A DNA stretch of 64,000 bases. Origin: an uncultured Atopobiaceae bacterium (GTDB lineage: Bacteria; Actinomycetota; Coriobacteriia; Coriobacteriales; Atopobiaceae). The stretch covers positions 186,001 through 250,000 of the forward strand of contig CALULO010000001.1 of the NCBI GenBank assembly GCA_944321515.1, in the 5' to 3' direction. The notes under the pieces were generated by a model. The model worked only from the letters and a program-made list of their open reading frames with translations, was not told the DNA's origin and ran no database searches. The translations under genes and the position numbers were made by a program. Of the stretch, positions 28,886 to 37,148 are shown piece after piece (within the stretch, counting starts at the first letter, position 1; every line of letters starts with the position of its first letter).

Positions 28886-29596
28886 CTAACGGACGACATC
28901 GAGAACGTCGTAGAGAGAAGAGAGATGCACGTCCGACAGGGTCTGGTCAAGCTCAACCCCCGGAGGCAGAGGTACTGCGCACACGAGAGCGCCGGCGCGG
29001 TGGGCAGCCGTGATTCCAATTGGCGAGTCCTCCACCACCACGGTCTCCTCTGGCAATACGCCAAGCAGCTTCATCGCCCGCAGATAGACGTCGGGGGCGG
29101 GTTTTGACGCGGCGCACTCCTCGCCGCTCACCGTCACATCGAGCAGCCCCCCGATTCCGAGAGCCTCTACGAAATCGTCAATCACCCAGCGCGGCGAGGC
29201 CGACGCAAGACCCGTGCGCACGCCGCGTTCACGCAAGCCCTCAAGAGTCTCACGCACCCTAGGCGTTGCAAGCTTGGCATAGGGCATAGGATCATCGGCA
29301 AAGCGTCGGCGGAAGCGTGCATAGAGCTCCGCACGGCGACGCTCATCGTATGGCTCCACACAGCTCCATACGACCTGGTTGTTCGAGCCGTAGAAATCAG
29401 GAAAATTGGAGTCGTCGATACCCTCGTCCGCAAAGAACACGTGCCGGCGTCGATCCAGCTCGAGTTCGGTGTCGACAAGCACGCCATCCTTGTCAAAGAT
29501 GACCGCCCGAAACCTCGACCTGCGTACCACCTCGCCCGAAGCCAGTGCAGCGCCTCCGTCGTACGGCATCCCCGTGGCTCGCACCGCAGTGCCCAC
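28886..29596 (-). CDS. HAD-superfamily sugar-phosphatase/phosphoglucomutase-like protein
   Basis: A 236-aa HAD-IA hydrolase. Motif I is FDKDGVLVDTE, motif II TGLASASPRWV, motif III K in CAASKPAPDVYL and motif IV VVVEDSPIGITAA. The cap is the beta-phosphoglucomutase type, so it may dephosphorylate or isomerise a sugar phosphate. I chose GTG 29596, one base after the upstream stop, because GGAGG sits nine bases before it; the next in-frame ATG (29569) has no clear ribosome-binding site. Last gene of the PTS operon, where it could remove the phosphate that the PTS puts on the imported compound. Confidence 0.85.
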   Translation of the reverse strand: MGTAVRATGMPYDGGAALASGEVVRRSRFRAVIFDKDGVLVDTELELDRRRHVFFADEGIDDSNFPDFYGSNNQVVWSCVEPYDERRRAELYARFRRRFADDPMPYAKLATPRVRETLEGLRERGVRTGLASASPRWVIDDFVEALGIGGLLDVTVSGEECAASKPAPDVYLRAMKLLGVLPEETVVVEDSPIGITAAHRAGALVCAVPLPPGVELDQTLSDVHLSSLYDVLDVVR

Positions 29597-29597
29597 C

Positions 29598-30881
29598 TTA
29601 CTTCGCCTCCAGCTGCTTAGCCAGCATGATTGAAAGGATTGCCTCATCGGTCTGGGCAAAGCCCTCACGCATGAGGCGCCCAGTGTTCCTGATGGTCTCC
29701 TCAGCGTCGTCGAAAACTATCCCATCCTTACTCGTTGGCGAGATATCAGCGAGTGCCAACGTTGAGCACGTAATAGCACAGTTGGTCCCTGCAGCGATCT
29801 TGAGGGCGCAGGTAGCCTTTGCCCCATCACAAATCATGCCCTGCAGCGTGGCAAGCATGTTGTTGATTGCGCATTTGACCTCGCAAAGACCACCCCCCTG
29901 CAGGTAGGTGATACCGCAGCACGAGCCCGTGCCGCCCGCGATACCCGAGCCGCACAGAGGGGAGAGTCGGCCCATGTACTCCTTGATGTGGAGGACCACC
30001 AGGTCGGACAGCACAAGCGCACGAGCAAGGTCCTCATCAGAGGAGCCGAGGATTCGCGCAAGCTCGATGATGGGCAGCGAGCTTGCAATTCCCTGGTTTC
30101 CGCTACCCCCACACGTCATCACCGAGAGCGGGCAGCCACCCATGCGCGCGTCGCTGGCCGCAGCCGTTACCGACATCAGGCGAAGCGTGGCGTTGTTGAG
30201 CAGAGCGCCCCGTCGGTCGGCACCAGCCCCGATACGACGGCCCACCTCCAGGCCATACTCACCGGAAAGGCCTTCCTCGCTCACACGCGTGTTGAGCGGT
30301 ACACAGTCGAGGATGAAGCGAATGTCATCAAAGGAGGTCGTTGTTGCAAACTCCCAGATAGCATCCACAGTTAGACCGGTACCCCCCTTGTCCGCACCGT
30401 CCCCGACCGAGAGCGGCTCGTCCATCAGGACCACACCGTTCTTCTCGATGCGTACAACGTTTGTATGGTCGCGCACAATGACCACGCGCGCGTTGTCCGC
30501 ACCGTCGGTGAGGCGCGCCTCGATGTAGAGGGCCTCGGGCGTCGCCTGCTGCTCCACGTGCACCACGTGGGCGTCCACGAGCGCCCGGGCGGCCGCGAGC
30601 TGCTCGGGGGTGAACCCGGAGAGCACCTCGAGCTTCTTGCTCGACTGGCGCACCACCGCGCCGAGCGCAGCCGCGATCTCAATTCCCACCATGCCCGTGC
30701 CGGGAATGCCCACGCCGAGCGCGTTCTTGATGATGTTGGCGCTCAGGCGCAACCGAATCTCCGTCGGATCGGCGCCGAGCTGCTCGGACGCAATGGAGAC
30801 CGCGTACGCCACGGCGATGGGCTCGGTGCAGCCCTCCGCGGGGACGACTTCCTTCTTGAGAAGTCCGATGAAATCAACCAT
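29598..30881 (-). CDS. L-cysteine desulfidase family protein (CyuA/YhaM-like, UPF0597)
   Basis: A 427-aa member of the serine-dehydratase-alpha-like family. E. coli CyuA (YhaM), an oxygen-sensitive Fe-S enzyme turning cysteine into pyruvate, sulfide and ammonia, belongs here. Matching segments are VVPAEGCTEPIAVAYA at the N-terminus, VMTCGGSGNQGIASSLPI, the Cys-rich SPLCGSGIAGGTGSCCGITYL, and MICDGAKATCALKI. Cysteines in these segments could bind the [4Fe-4S] cluster. ATG 30881 has GGGAGG upstream. It is packed between the M20 peptidase (2-bp gap) and the HAD gene, so cysteine breakdown is probably the end of the pathway encoded here. Confidence 0.85.
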   Translation of the reverse strand: MVDFIGLLKKEVVPAEGCTEPIAVAYAVSIASEQLGADPTEIRLRLSANIIKNALGVGIPGTGMVGIEIAAALGAVVRQSSKKLEVLSGFTPEQLAAARALVDAHVVHVEQQATPEALYIEARLTDGADNARVVIVRDHTNVVRIEKNGVVLMDEPLSVGDGADKGGTGLTVDAIWEFATTTSFDDIRFILDCVPLNTRVSEEGLSGEYGLEVGRRIGAGADRRGALLNNATLRLMSVTAAASDARMGGCPLSVMTCGGSGNQGIASSLPIIELARILGSSDEDLARALVLSDLVVLHIKEYMGRLSPLCGSGIAGGTGSCCGITYLQGGGLCEVKCAINNMLATLQGMICDGAKATCALKIAAGTNCAITCSTLALADISPTSKDGIVFDDAEETIRNTGRLMREGFAQTDEAILSIMLAKQLEAK

Positions 30882-30883
30882 GC

Positions 30884-32182
30884 TCAGTCCTCCCGTGATG
30901 CGGCGAGCGCCATGATGCCGCGAATCGCCTCGTCGTATACGTCTGCGGCCAGGGACACGTCGGCCAGCCGCACGTGTTCGTTCACCCCATGAGCACCGCT
31001 GTGCGTGCCGGGGAGCTTCGGGCCAAAGGCCACGAGGGCAGGGAGCAGGCTCGCGTAGGTGCCCCCCGCCATGACCGAGCAAGCCCCGGGCTCGCCGGTC
31101 ACGCGTTCATACGCGTCGAGAAGGACCTTGACGCAGGGGTCGTCCTCCGGGACGAGGTGCAGGGGCTTGGCCTGGACAACCTCGACCTTCCAGGCCGGTC
31201 CCAAGGCCCCCCGGACGCGCTCGACCACCTCAACCGCCCCGAGGGCGCTTCCGAAGCGCACGTCGAGCTCCGCCGTGAGGAGGTCGTCCGCGAGCTCGAG
31301 CGTTCCGAGGTTGAGCGAGGTGTGGCCGAACGCCTCGTCCGGCTCGTCGATCCCAAGCGCCGCGCCCGTGAGGTCGGCGCAGAGCAACCGGTCGACCTCG
31401 GCAAGCGCGCCACCGGCGTCGACGCCGGCCGCCACGAGCTCGCGGACGAGCGTCCTCACGGCGTTCTCCCCGCGCTCCGGGGTGCTGCCGTGCGCGGAGC
31501 GCCCCTCGGCGGCAAGCACCCGGCCGTCCGGCAGCGTGGCATGCGCCTCAGCGGGCACCATGTTGACCATCGAGCCGCCCGAGACGACGAGGCCGTGAGC
31601 CTCGACGGCACGGGAGACGCGCAGGTGCAGCCGTGCCTTCTCGCCGCGGACCACGGGAAATGAGGCGTCTGGCACGAACCCCAGACTCGGCAGCTCCTCC
31701 CCCGCCTCCACATAGCCGCGCAGGTCGGACATGCCCGTCTCCTCGTCAGTGCCAAAGATGACGCGCAGCCGGCAGGGCAGCTCCTCCCCCGCCCTCTCGG
31801 AGAGGAGGACCGTGAGGATTGCGGCCCCGATTTTGTTGTCCATGCAGCCGCGGCCGTAGATCACGCCATCCTCGACGTCGGCCGCGTAGGGGTCGTGGTC
31901 CCACCCCTCCCCGGACGGAACCACGTCAAGGTGAACCGGAAAGGCCGCGAGCGGGCCGACCGTGCCAACCTGCGCCCACGCGACCTTCTCGTCGAGCCGG
32001 TGCGTGGCGAGGCCGGCGCGCTCACACTCCTTGAGCACGAGGTCGAGCGCGCGGGCGCACCCCCTGCCGTAGGGAGCCCCGGACTCAGGCACGGCGTGCT
32101 CGGTGTTGATGCGCACAAGCGCGCGCAGGAGCCTGAGGATCTTCTCGTCGCGCTCGGCGACGCGGCAGAGGGCGCCCGCCAT
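30884..32182 (-). CDS. M20-family dipeptidase/amidohydrolase (PepV/Sapep type)
   Basis: A 432-aa metallopeptidase. Metal ligands appear in FPVHLDVVP, YGRGCMDNKIGAA and FGTDEETGMSDL, with the later GRSAHGSTPERGENA loop and the C-terminal GTHSGAHGVNEHV. The insertion pattern fits the PepV/Sapep dipeptidase branch, although M20 enzymes also hydrolyse N-acyl-amino acids and gamma-glutamyl or Cys-Gly bonds. Its place between a thiazoline-hydrolase-like gene and a cysteine desulfidase gene suggests that it frees cysteine from a conjugate or dipeptide. It starts 2 bp after the upstream stop. Confidence 0.88.
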   Translation of the reverse strand: MAGALCRVAERDEKILRLLRALVRINTEHAVPESGAPYGRGCARALDLVLKECERAGLATHRLDEKVAWAQVGTVGPLAAFPVHLDVVPSGEGWDHDPYAADVEDGVIYGRGCMDNKIGAAILTVLLSERAGEELPCRLRVIFGTDEETGMSDLRGYVEAGEELPSLGFVPDASFPVVRGEKARLHLRVSRAVEAHGLVVSGGSMVNMVPAEAHATLPDGRVLAAEGRSAHGSTPERGENAVRTLVRELVAAGVDAGGALAEVDRLLCADLTGAALGIDEPDEAFGHTSLNLGTLELADDLLTAELDVRFGSALGAVEVVERVRGALGPAWKVEVVQAKPLHLVPEDDPCVKVLLDAYERVTGEPGACSVMAGGTYASLLPALVAFGPKLPGTHSGAHGVNEHVRLADVSLAADVYDEAIRGIMALAASRED

Positions 32183-32184
32183 GG

Positions 32185-32685
32185 CTACTCGCCGTCCTTC
32201 TCGGCCTTGGGCGTGAAGATGAGGTCACAGGTGTCGTCGCCGGCGCCAATCTGCGCACCGAACTCGAGGTTCACGTTTGCGCTGTCGGCACGAGCGTGGT
32301 CGGAGTAGCAGGCGAGGCGGCAGAGCTCGGCGACGCGCTCCTCGGGCAGGCCCATGCTGCGCCACGTGGCCGCAAGCGGGCAGTAGTGGAAGCGCAGCAG
32401 GCCGCGCTCGTCGGTCTTCTCCACGAGCTCCATCTCGAAGACGTCCTGGCCGTTGGAGTTGTAGAGCATCTCGGCCATCTTGCCGGGGTTGCCCTCGCAG
32501 ACGGCGTACTTGCGACCGCGCTCCACGCCGAAGGCGTAGATGGTGGCCTCACAGAACTCGTCGGGGTCGATGCCGTGCTTCTCGGCCTCCTGGAGCATGA
32601 GGTGGAACCACTGGGCGCGGGTGCCGTTGGCGCCGCGGACATCTGCGAGGTACTCCTCGCGGGTGAAGGTCTTCTTGTCAGACAT
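32185..32685 (-). CDS. L-2-amino-thiazoline-4-carboxylate hydrolase-like protein
   Basis: A 166-aa protein. The C-terminal half, HYCPLAATWRSMGLPEERVAELCRLACYSDHARADSANVNLEF.., ending GDDTCDLIF, follows the pattern of the L-2-amino-thiazoline-4-carboxylic acid hydrolase family: the CP.A....G motif, the LC..DxA segment and a terminal GDxxCDFxF. That enzyme opens the thiazoline ring on the way to L-cysteine in Pseudomonas. The family is broad and many members are uncharacterised, so the exact reaction is inferred. The operon position beside cysteine-catabolic genes makes sulfur-heterocycle chemistry credible. GGAGAG precedes the ATG. Confidence 0.68.
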   Translation of the reverse strand: MSDKKTFTREEYLADVRGANGTRAQWFHLMLQEAEKHGIDPDEFCEATIYAFGVERGRKYAVCEGNPGKMAEMLYNSNGQDVFEMELVEKTDERGLLRFHYCPLAATWRSMGLPEERVAELCRLACYSDHARADSANVNLEFGAQIGAGDDTCDLIFTPKAEKDGE

Positions 32686-32848
32686 GTTCTCTCCTTTTGT
32701 GGTTGTTCTGGCGCGGGGGCCGGCGGGCGCCGGTCTAGGGGCGGCGCCCGATTGACGAGGCGAGGCCCAGGACGCCGGAGTGCGGCAGTGGGCCGGAAGG
32801 AGGAGGGACGGCAGCTTTCGCCGCCCCTCCCTTCGGGGAAAGCAGGCG

Positions 32849-34447
32849 TTACGCCGACAGGATGCCGAGGAAGGCGCCCACGAGCGAGATGAGGATGAGG
32901 ATCACCAGGAGCTTGGTGATGGTCCACTTCTTGTACTTGATGCCCCAGAAGACGAACATGACCGCGGCGAGGGCCAGGATGCCGGGGGCTATGGAGTTCA
33001 GCGTGTCCTGAAGCACGATGGTCTTCTCGCCGAAGGTCCAGGCGAGCGGCGTGGAAACCTTGACGGTGCTGGCGGACAGGGCGCCCATGACGAACATGCC
33101 CACGATGGAGGCGCAGTCGATGAGCTTGTTGACAATGCCGCCGGCAAGGATCTTCTGGACGGACTCGCGACCGAGCTTGTAGCCCAGGCCGAAGAGCGCA
33201 CGGGCCTCAGCGAAGGTCAGGATGCCGAACAGGACAACGAAGACAACGCCGAAGGGGTTGCCCTGGGTGGCAAAGGAGGCGCCAAGGGCGAAGAGGATGA
33301 CCTGGATGGTGCCGAAGTCGACGGTGTCGCCCACGCCGGCGAGCGGGCCCATGAGGCCGTTCTTGACGCCGGTGATGATCTCCTCGGGCACGTCTGCGCC
33401 GCTGGCGCGCTGCTCCTCCATGGCCAGCACGGTTCCGTGAATCAGGCAGCCCCAGTTGGCGTTGGTGTTGAAGAAGCCGAGGTGGCGCTTGAGGGCCGAC
33501 TCGAGCTCGGCCTCGTCGGGATAGAGCTTCTTGAGCACGGGCGCGAAGGAGGCGCAGACGGCCACGGACTGCATGCGCTCGAAGGAGTTGGAAATCTCGG
33601 CGGTGAACTGCCAACGCAGGAAGACGCCGTTGACGTCCTTCTTGCTAAGAGCGCGCGCCTCGCTCGCGGCGGCGGCCTTCTCGCTCAGCTCGCGCAGGGA
33701 CGCGAAGGTGTCGTCCTCGCCCATAAAGGTGACGAGAAGGGCGAGGCAGATGCCGAAGATGGCAGCGGCCATGGTCGGGATCTGGAGGTACTGCACCAGG
33801 AAGAAGCCGATGATGAACAGCGGCAGGAACTTCATCTTGCCGATCATGAAGACCACGGTAGCGAAGCCGAGCGCCGGCAGGAGTCCGCCCATGACGTTGA
33901 ACGCGGTGAGAATCCACTGCGGGCAGATGCTGAGCAGCGAGGTGACGAGGTCGGCACCGAAGAAGTTGATGACGAACATCAGCGGGAAGCGCAGGATGAA
34001 GCCAAAAATGAGCGGGTAGATGGTCGCGCAGCGCCAGACTCCCTTTGCGTCGCCCTTGTCAGCGAACTTGTCTGCCCAGTGGACAAATACGGCGTTGCCG
34101 GTACGACGAACGTTGTTGACAAGCACGCCGAGAACGCCAAGCGGCACGGCAATGGACACGGCCACCTCGGGGGTGCAGCCGGTCTGAATGGCAATCGGCA
34201 CGGCAATGAGCGCAGCAAAGACGCGATCGGACGGGATGTTGCCACCCGCAGCAACCATGCCGAGGTAGACCATCTCAATGCTGCCACCGGTAATGACGCC
34301 GGTTTCAAGGTTGCCGGTCAGGGCGCCGAGGACGGTGCCCACCAGCAGCGGCGACTTCATGGTCTGGATGAACGAGTAGCCCGCGAGGCCGGCCGCCCAC
34401 CAGAACCACAGGCCGCAAACGATGGCAAAGAACAGGTTAAGACCCAT
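32849..34447 (-). CDS. Mannose-family PTS EIIC-EIID fusion permease
   Basis: A 532-aa polytopic membrane protein. Residues 1-~250 are EIIC (GLAGYSFIQTMKSPLLVGTVLGALTGN, GGSIEMVYLGMVAAGGNIPSDRV). Residues ~265-532 are EIID (VFLRWQFTAEISNSFERMQSVAV, LKRHLGFFNTNANWGCLIHGTVLAMEEQ, GVKNGLMGPLAGVGDTVDFGTIQVI). The two are normally separate genes; here a short linker (EKAAAASEARALSKKD) joins them. It forms the translocation channel with the EIIB and EIIA encoded just upstream. Mannose-family systems carry hexoses, amino sugars and Amadori compounds, so the substrate cannot be read directly. Confidence 0.92.
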   Translation of the reverse strand: MGLNLFFAIVCGLWFWWAAGLAGYSFIQTMKSPLLVGTVLGALTGNLETGVITGGSIEMVYLGMVAAGGNIPSDRVFAALIAVPIAIQTGCTPEVAVSIAVPLGVLGVLVNNVRRTGNAVFVHWADKFADKGDAKGVWRCATIYPLIFGFILRFPLMFVINFFGADLVTSLLSICPQWILTAFNVMGGLLPALGFATVVFMIGKMKFLPLFIIGFFLVQYLQIPTMAAAIFGICLALLVTFMGEDDTFASLRELSEKAAAASEARALSKKDVNGVFLRWQFTAEISNSFERMQSVAVCASFAPVLKKLYPDEAELESALKRHLGFFNTNANWGCLIHGTVLAMEEQRASGADVPEEIITGVKNGLMGPLAGVGDTVDFGTIQVILFALGASFATQGNPFGVVFVVLFGILTFAEARALFGLGYKLGRESVQKILAGGIVNKLIDCASIVGMFVMGALSASTVKVSTPLAWTFGEKTIVLQDTLNSIAPGILALAAVMFVFWGIKYKKWTITKLLVILILISLVGAFLGILSA

Positions 34448-34467
34448 GACGTTCCTCCTTTACTTGC

Positions 34468-34959
34468 TTACGACTCGTATTTCTTCAGGGCTTCCTCGTA
34501 GGAGATGCCAGCCTCCTCGGGAACCACCTGAATCTGAATATCAACGCCCGCGTCATGCAGGGCGCGGATGTCCTCGACCTCGGACGGGCCTAGCGCGACC
34601 GCCGGAAAAACGACCTTGCGCCCCGCCTCAGCAGGAATGCCGCCAAGCTGGAGGGTTTCGAACGCGAGGCCCGCCTCGTGGGAGGCGCGGGCAGCTCGGA
34701 CATCCTTGAACAGCAGAAAAATGTTGCCGGCGCCGAGCGTGCCGTCTTGGTATGCGGCGGCGGCCTCAGGCGCAGTCTTGATATCGACACCCACACCCGA
34801 AGGCGCAGCCATCTTGTAGATGCTGGCCATGAACTCATCCTGGCCAAGCACGTCGTCAACAATGACGATCTGGTTGGCCGAGGCAATCTTTGACCACTTG
34901 GTAATCACCTGCCCGTGGATGAGTCGGTAGTCAACGCGCGCCCACGTGATCTTTCCCAT
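34468..34959 (-). CDS. Mannose-family PTS EIIB
   Basis: A 163-aa cytoplasmic phosphocarrier. The phosphorylated His15 lies in ARVDYRLIHGQVI, with QIVIVDDVLGQDEF and the KDVRAARASHEAG region following as in ManX/LevE-type EIIB. It passes phosphate from EIIA to the substrate during transport by EIIC-EIID. It lies 20 bp upstream of the permease gene. Confidence 0.93.
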   Translation of the reverse strand: MGKITWARVDYRLIHGQVITKWSKIASANQIVIVDDVLGQDEFMASIYKMAAPSGVGVDIKTAPEAAAAYQDGTLGAGNIFLLFKDVRAARASHEAGLAFETLQLGGIPAEAGRKVVFPAVALGPSEVEDIRALHDAGVDIQIQVVPEEAGISYEEALKKYES

Positions 34960-35042
34960 TTCCTCTCCTTCTCCTCGGAGTCCCTCTGACCTCTATCGCA
35001 GTCGCGTGCGTTCGTTGACGCTGCGACGTTGCAGCAAACGAG

Positions 35043-35450
35043 CTACGCCTGCGCGAGCAGCTCATTGATATGGCGAATCCCCTCATGGGCCGAGTCGATA
35101 CACCGCCTTGCGAGCCCTCGTGGGTCGAGCCCCTCATCTCGGCTGTTAATCGCCTCAATGAGCATGGGGAGATTTGCACCGGATACGAGGTGATAGTTCC
35201 TCTCGGTACGGAGACCCATGCTTGCGACATTGCATGGGGAGCCCCCGAACAAGTCGCATAGAACAAGAACCCCGTCACCGGCATCGACTTCATCAAGCGC
35301 CGCTTCAAATGCGCGAGTAAGCTCGTCGACGTTGCCCTCACGCCTGAGAGAGAGCGTCGCCACCTGCGTGGCAGGGCCCATAATGACCTCGCCGGCACTC
35401 ACGATGCCGTCCGCAAGGTCGCCGTGCGACATCACGACGATTCCGACCAT
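35043..35450 (-). CDS. Mannose-family PTS EIIA
   Basis: A 135-aa EIIA. The phosphorylated His9 is in MVGIVVMSHGDLADG, and the VLCDLFGGSPCNVA segment is typical of the fold. First gene of the seven-gene leftward operon; the 290 bp upstream are strikingly AT-rich and probably hold its promoter. No LevR- or BglG-type PTS regulator gene adjoins it, so control may come from a distant factor. Confidence 0.92.
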   Translation of the reverse strand: MVGIVVMSHGDLADGIVSAGEVIMGPATQVATLSLRREGNVDELTRAFEAALDEVDAGDGVLVLCDLFGGSPCNVASMGLRTERNYHLVSGANLPMLIEAINSRDEGLDPRGLARRCIDSAHEGIRHINELLAQA

Positions 35451-35741
35451 TGAATCCTCCTTGTTTTTTATTCACAGTTTCTGCACAAGCAGTTCTCTTG
35501 TGCGCTATGGCATGCGGTGACTCTATCCAAGCATGCAAAAGTGCGTAATTTTCTCGGATAAACGGCTCTTTTTCTACCATTTGTCGATTTAAGAGACGTT
35601 TTTATTTAATTCAGGAGATAATAAATAATTAGTGCTTGTGAATTTGCTCTTTTCTTGTTGTTTTTATCTCTCTATAAGCGTTGTTTAATTTGCTCTATTT
35701 TTGTCAATTTAATTAACGTTCTGAAATAGAGGTATTTTTTG
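35451..35741. promoter_or_regulatory. AT-rich intergenic island between PTS operon and ATPase gene
   Basis: About 290 bp of markedly AT-rich DNA in a GC-rich window. Near-identical 21-bp segments (TTTGTCGATTTAAGAGACGTT and TTTGTCAATTTAATTAACGTT, 17/21) lie at 35580-35600 and 35700-35720, exactly 120 bp apart. AATTTGCTCT occurs twice (about 35641 and 35687). It separates divergent genes, so promoters for both are expected here. The composition suggests acquired DNA or a region bound by an AT-preferring nucleoid protein. Confidence 0.65.
35580..35720 (+). repeat. Two 21-bp direct repeats 120 bp apart
   Basis: Copies at 35580-35600 and 35700-35720 match at 17 of 21 positions in the AT-rich island. 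They could be sites for an activator of the PTS operon or ATPase gene. Confidence 0.6.
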
Positions 35742-37025
35742 ATGACTAAGAGACAAGAGGATGCCGGCTACTTAAGACCCAGGGGATATTACCCGCGGCT
35801 TGTAGACACTCAGCTACAGAATCTCCTCAAAGTGCACACAGTCGTACGGCTCGCAGGGCCGCACGGAGCCGGAAAGACGTGGTGCGCGCTCGCCCACGGA
35901 AAGAGCGTCGTCAACGTAGCTGACGAGAATATCCGGCCCATCCTCGAGAGCTTTCCCGAATCGGCGCTATCCGGAGGCCAGTCCCCACGCGTCATCGACG
36001 AGTGGCAACTCATCCCAGCGATTGCCAAAACGGTCGCTGCGGCCCCGCACGGATCATACCTACTTGTCAGCTCCCTCGATAGTCATCCCAAAGAGGAGCG
36101 CTATCTGGCATCCGCACCCACGATCAAACTTTGGCCACTCACTCTTGCGGAGTCCGGAGTCTCCAACATGAGCGTTTCGCTCATGGGCCTCTTTTCGCGC
36201 AACTTCTATCCCATGTCCTGTCCGATGGGTCTGCCCGAACTCTCCGAAGTCATATGCCGGGGCGGCTGGGCCCGAATGCAGGGACTTGGAACCGAAAGCG
36301 CGGCACGACTGCTGCGAGTACAGCTCCAGACAGCACTCGACCAAGAGCTTCAGCGCCGAGGCAAGCGTCTGCCCATGGCGCTGCGGGTAGCGATAGCACA
36401 GGCAGCCTGCGGCTGGCAAAGTACGTATGAAGACCGCGCCCACTATATGGCGTCGCACGGCGAGAAGCCCTTCTCGCGCAACACCGAGCGCGACTACGCG
36501 GAAGTCTTCCGCAATACCTATCTCACATACTGCGTAGAAGGGTGGCGGGCACCGGTTCGTTCTGTCTCCCGAGTTCGCTTCAAGCCGCGCACCCAGTTCG
36601 TGGATCCCTCCATCCCCGCAACGCTACTCTCGCACACGCCCGAGACACTGCTGCAAGACGCGCCAGCGCTGCTCGAGCTCCTACGATGTCTCGTACTGCG
36701 CGACCTCAGCGTCTACGCCTCAATCCTTGACGCGAAAGCCTCGCCAATCGTGCGCTATTACACGGACTCCGACGGAGCGCAGGCCGACATCGTAGTGACG
36801 CTTTCGGACGGACGGTGGGGCGCCTTCAACGTGGCCATCGGCGAGGCACAGTTTGAAAGCGCGGCACGCGGACTTTGCCGACTGCGCAGTAAGCTGCGCA
36901 AGAATCCCGATAACACGTGCCCTGAACCGGAGTTTCTCGCCGTCATTATGGGGAGCTGCAGCCGTCCGCGACTCGACCGTCGTACCGATGTTTACGTATT
37001 CCCAGTGGGCTGCCTTACGGTATGA
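35742..37025 (+). CDS. AAA-type ATPase of the DUF4143-like class
   Basis: A 427-aa protein. The N-terminal GYYPRLVDTQLQNLLKVHTVVRLAGPHGAGKTWCALAHG contains the 'PR.VD' start and Walker A typical of the ATPases that carry a DUF4143 C-terminus. A Walker B-like RVIDEWQLIP follows at about 85-95. The C-terminal part (VVTLSDGRWGAFNVAIGEAQFESAARGLCRLRSKL) resembles the nuclease-like end of that family with some key residues altered. Such genes are common on mobile or acquired DNA; their function is uncertain. ATG 35742 is preceded by AGAGG at a long spacing. Base composition is lower in GC at its 5' end. Confidence 0.72.
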   Translation: MTKRQEDAGYLRPRGYYPRLVDTQLQNLLKVHTVVRLAGPHGAGKTWCALAHGKSVVNVADENIRPILESFPESALSGGQSPRVIDEWQLIPAIAKTVAAAPHGSYLLVSSLDSHPKEERYLASAPTIKLWPLTLAESGVSNMSVSLMGLFSRNFYPMSCPMGLPELSEVICRGGWARMQGLGTESAARLLRVQLQTALDQELQRRGKRLPMALRVAIAQAACGWQSTYEDRAHYMASHGEKPFSRNTERDYAEVFRNTYLTYCVEGWRAPVRSVSRVRFKPRTQFVDPSIPATLLSHTPETLLQDAPALLELLRCLVLRDLSVYASILDAKASPIVRYYTDSDGAQADIVVTLSDGRWGAFNVAIGEAQFESAARGLCRLRSKLRKNPDNTCPEPEFLAVIMGSCSRPRLDRRTDVYVFPVGCLTV

Positions 37026-37148
37026 CGCCAAAACCGCGCCCCTTATCCCGTCCGGCACTCATACGCTTGACAATGAGTCGACCTAGGCGCAAGGCAGGGC
37101 TAGGCGGCACCCGGTGATAGAATCGGCATGCTGTTATTGGGAGGTATC

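Noticed and set aside
28886..29668. Longer HAD protein starting at 29668
   Set aside because: That start lies inside the upstream gene and its N-terminal extension looks like translated antisense-style sequence; GTG 29596 with GGAGG fits better.
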